Below, in pieces: positions 34,786 to 35,510 of a stretch of 35,510 nt of DNA (the stretch's first letter is position 1; each line of letters opens with the position of its first letter). The position numbers and the translations under genes were made by a program. Location of the stretch: the NCBI RefSeq assembly GCF_020539525.1, contig NZ_JACDXX010000026.1, forward strand, positions 1-35,510, read 5' to 3'. Below the pieces are notes generated by a model. That model ran no database searches and was not told where the DNA came from. It was given only the letters and a program-made list of their open reading frames with translations. This DNA comes from Pseudogemmobacter faecipullorum (GTDB lineage: Bacteria > Pseudomonadota > Alphaproteobacteria > Rhodobacterales > Rhodobacteraceae).

Positions 34786-35286
34786 TCAGTCCCGGCGGTA
34801 AACCACGCCGCCAATGCTCAGCTCACCGGCCAGGCCAAAGCCCAGCCGCGCATTCATAATCTTCTCAATCAGTTCCGGCGTCAGCTCCTCTGGCCGGGCG
34901 AGGGCGGGATCGGCCAGCAAAGCGGCAATCCGGTCGAGGCGCTGATTTTCGGCCGCCTCAATCCCGGCAACACGCGCGCGGAAATCGGCCTCGGTCGCGG
35001 CATAGGCTTCGAGGGCCGGCAACGTTTTCAGCGGCTTTTTCTTCAGTTTAATATGGCCGGCAGAATATAGTTTCAACAAAATCCGCGCTCCGACCGGCGA
35101 AGTCAGTCTTGTCCTGCCCTCAAAAAGCGCGAGTTCTTTCTCTTCCGGGCTCAGCCGCAGCGCCAGCGGGCGCCCGTCGTAGATCGCCCGCTGCAGTGTC
35201 GAAAGCGCGGCGGTCCGGTGCACATCCGGGATCATATCAATCACCGTGAGAGCCGGTTTCATCAGGGCCTGAACATCCCAGAGCAT
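34786..35286 (-). CDS. Hypothetical protein
   Basis: 166 residues; ATG 35286 has AGGAGA six bases upstream. No family is recognised. The sequence is soluble and charged: VQALMKPALTVIDMIPDVHRTAALSTLQRAI, LALRLSPEEKELALFEGRTRLTSPVGARILLKLYSAGHIKLKKKPL, helical middle, and a C-terminal MNARLGFGLAGELSIGGVVYRRD. A short basic stretch (KLKKKP) lies near residue 80. Context (downstream of an initiator tRNA, convergent with the ATPase) gives no clear function. Confidence 0.7.
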   Translation of the reverse strand: MLWDVQALMKPALTVIDMIPDVHRTAALSTLQRAIYDGRPLALRLSPEEKELALFEGRTRLTSPVGARILLKLYSAGHIKLKKKPLKTLPALEAYAATEADFRARVAGIEAAENQRLDRIAALLADPALARPEELTPELIEKIMNARLGFGLAGELSIGGVVYRRD

Positions 35287-35351
35287 CGCTTTCTCCTGTG
35301 ATCTGCCGCTGCGTTCTGTTTTCCGGGTTTTTCCCTGTATAAACGCATTTA

Positions 35352-35369
35352 GCCGCGTTTTTGCGCGGC
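35352..35369 (-). terminator. Hairpin downstream of the initiator tRNA
   Basis: GCCGCG (35352-35357) and CGCGGC (35364-35369) form a 6-bp stem with loop TTTTTG. It lies between the tRNA and the hypothetical gene on the minus strand. T-rich sequence follows on the plus strand; on the minus strand only a weak T tract follows. Confidence 0.45.
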
Positions 35370-35386
35370 CTGTATTTTGTTTATTT

Positions 35387-35463
<77 letters not shown>

Positions 35464-35510
35464 TCCGTTCCCCGTTGGGTTTTTATCGGGGGTGTATTTT
35501 TGTATCGTAT

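Overview
The window is about 35.5 kb of GC-rich DNA that reads as the chromosome of an alphaproteobacterium, most likely a Paracoccus/Rhodobacter-type member of the Rhodobacteraceae. Supporting signs are the pcaDCHGB order divergent from pcaQ, a GAAC-N7-GAAC direct repeat of the alphaproteobacterial SOS-box type, PRC-barrel and glycine-zipper stress proteins, and the codon use. The genus is inferred from gene style, not from a marker gene.

Layout. (1) Bases 1-2465: the 3' part of a large repetitive surface or secreted protein, with an uninterrupted Gly-Asp dipeptide block followed by Gly/Leu-rich 25-residue repeats. A two-domain protein of unknown function follows (2612-4273). (2) 4420-6857, minus strand: a small membrane protein, a CPD photolyase and a PRC-barrel protein. 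(3) 7211-11276, plus strand: a transglutaminase-like protein, a two-gene DNA repair/modification cassette (radical SAM protein plus DUF4130-UdgX uracil-DNA glycosylase) behind an apparent LexA site, and a small ElaB/DUF883-like membrane protein. A membrane-anchored thermonuclease-like gene lies on the minus strand at 11390-11854. (4) 11914-29590: an aromatic catabolism island. (5) 29869-34525: a YhaO/YhaN-like (SbcDC-like) nuclease/ATPase pair. (6) 34786-35463: a hypothetical protein and an initiator tRNA-Met, both on the minus strand.

The island encodes an apparently complete route from p-cresol to central metabolism. PchF/PchC (p-cresol methylhydroxylase) oxidise p-cresol to 4-hydroxybenzaldehyde. 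The aldehyde dehydrogenase at 18725-20200 can give 4-hydroxybenzoate, PobA gives protocatechuate, PcaHG opens the ring, PcaB, PcaC and PcaD give 3-oxoadipate, and PcaIJ and PcaF give succinyl-CoA plus acetyl-CoA. Five or six transcription units are controlled by four local regulators: PcaQ (LysR), a PobR-like AraC protein, a second AraC protein and an IclR protein. Several strong inverted repeats mark candidate operators. No transporter for the aromatic substrates is visible.

The most notable points are: a small Tat-signal protein heading the pchCF operon, which could carry the leaderless flavoprotein across the membrane; a second aldehyde dehydrogenase that lacks the usual catalytic glutamate; SOS-type control of the radical SAM/UdgX pair; the 78-fold Gly-Asp repeat; and shared operator-like sequences before pcaI, before the pch operon and near the IclR gene.
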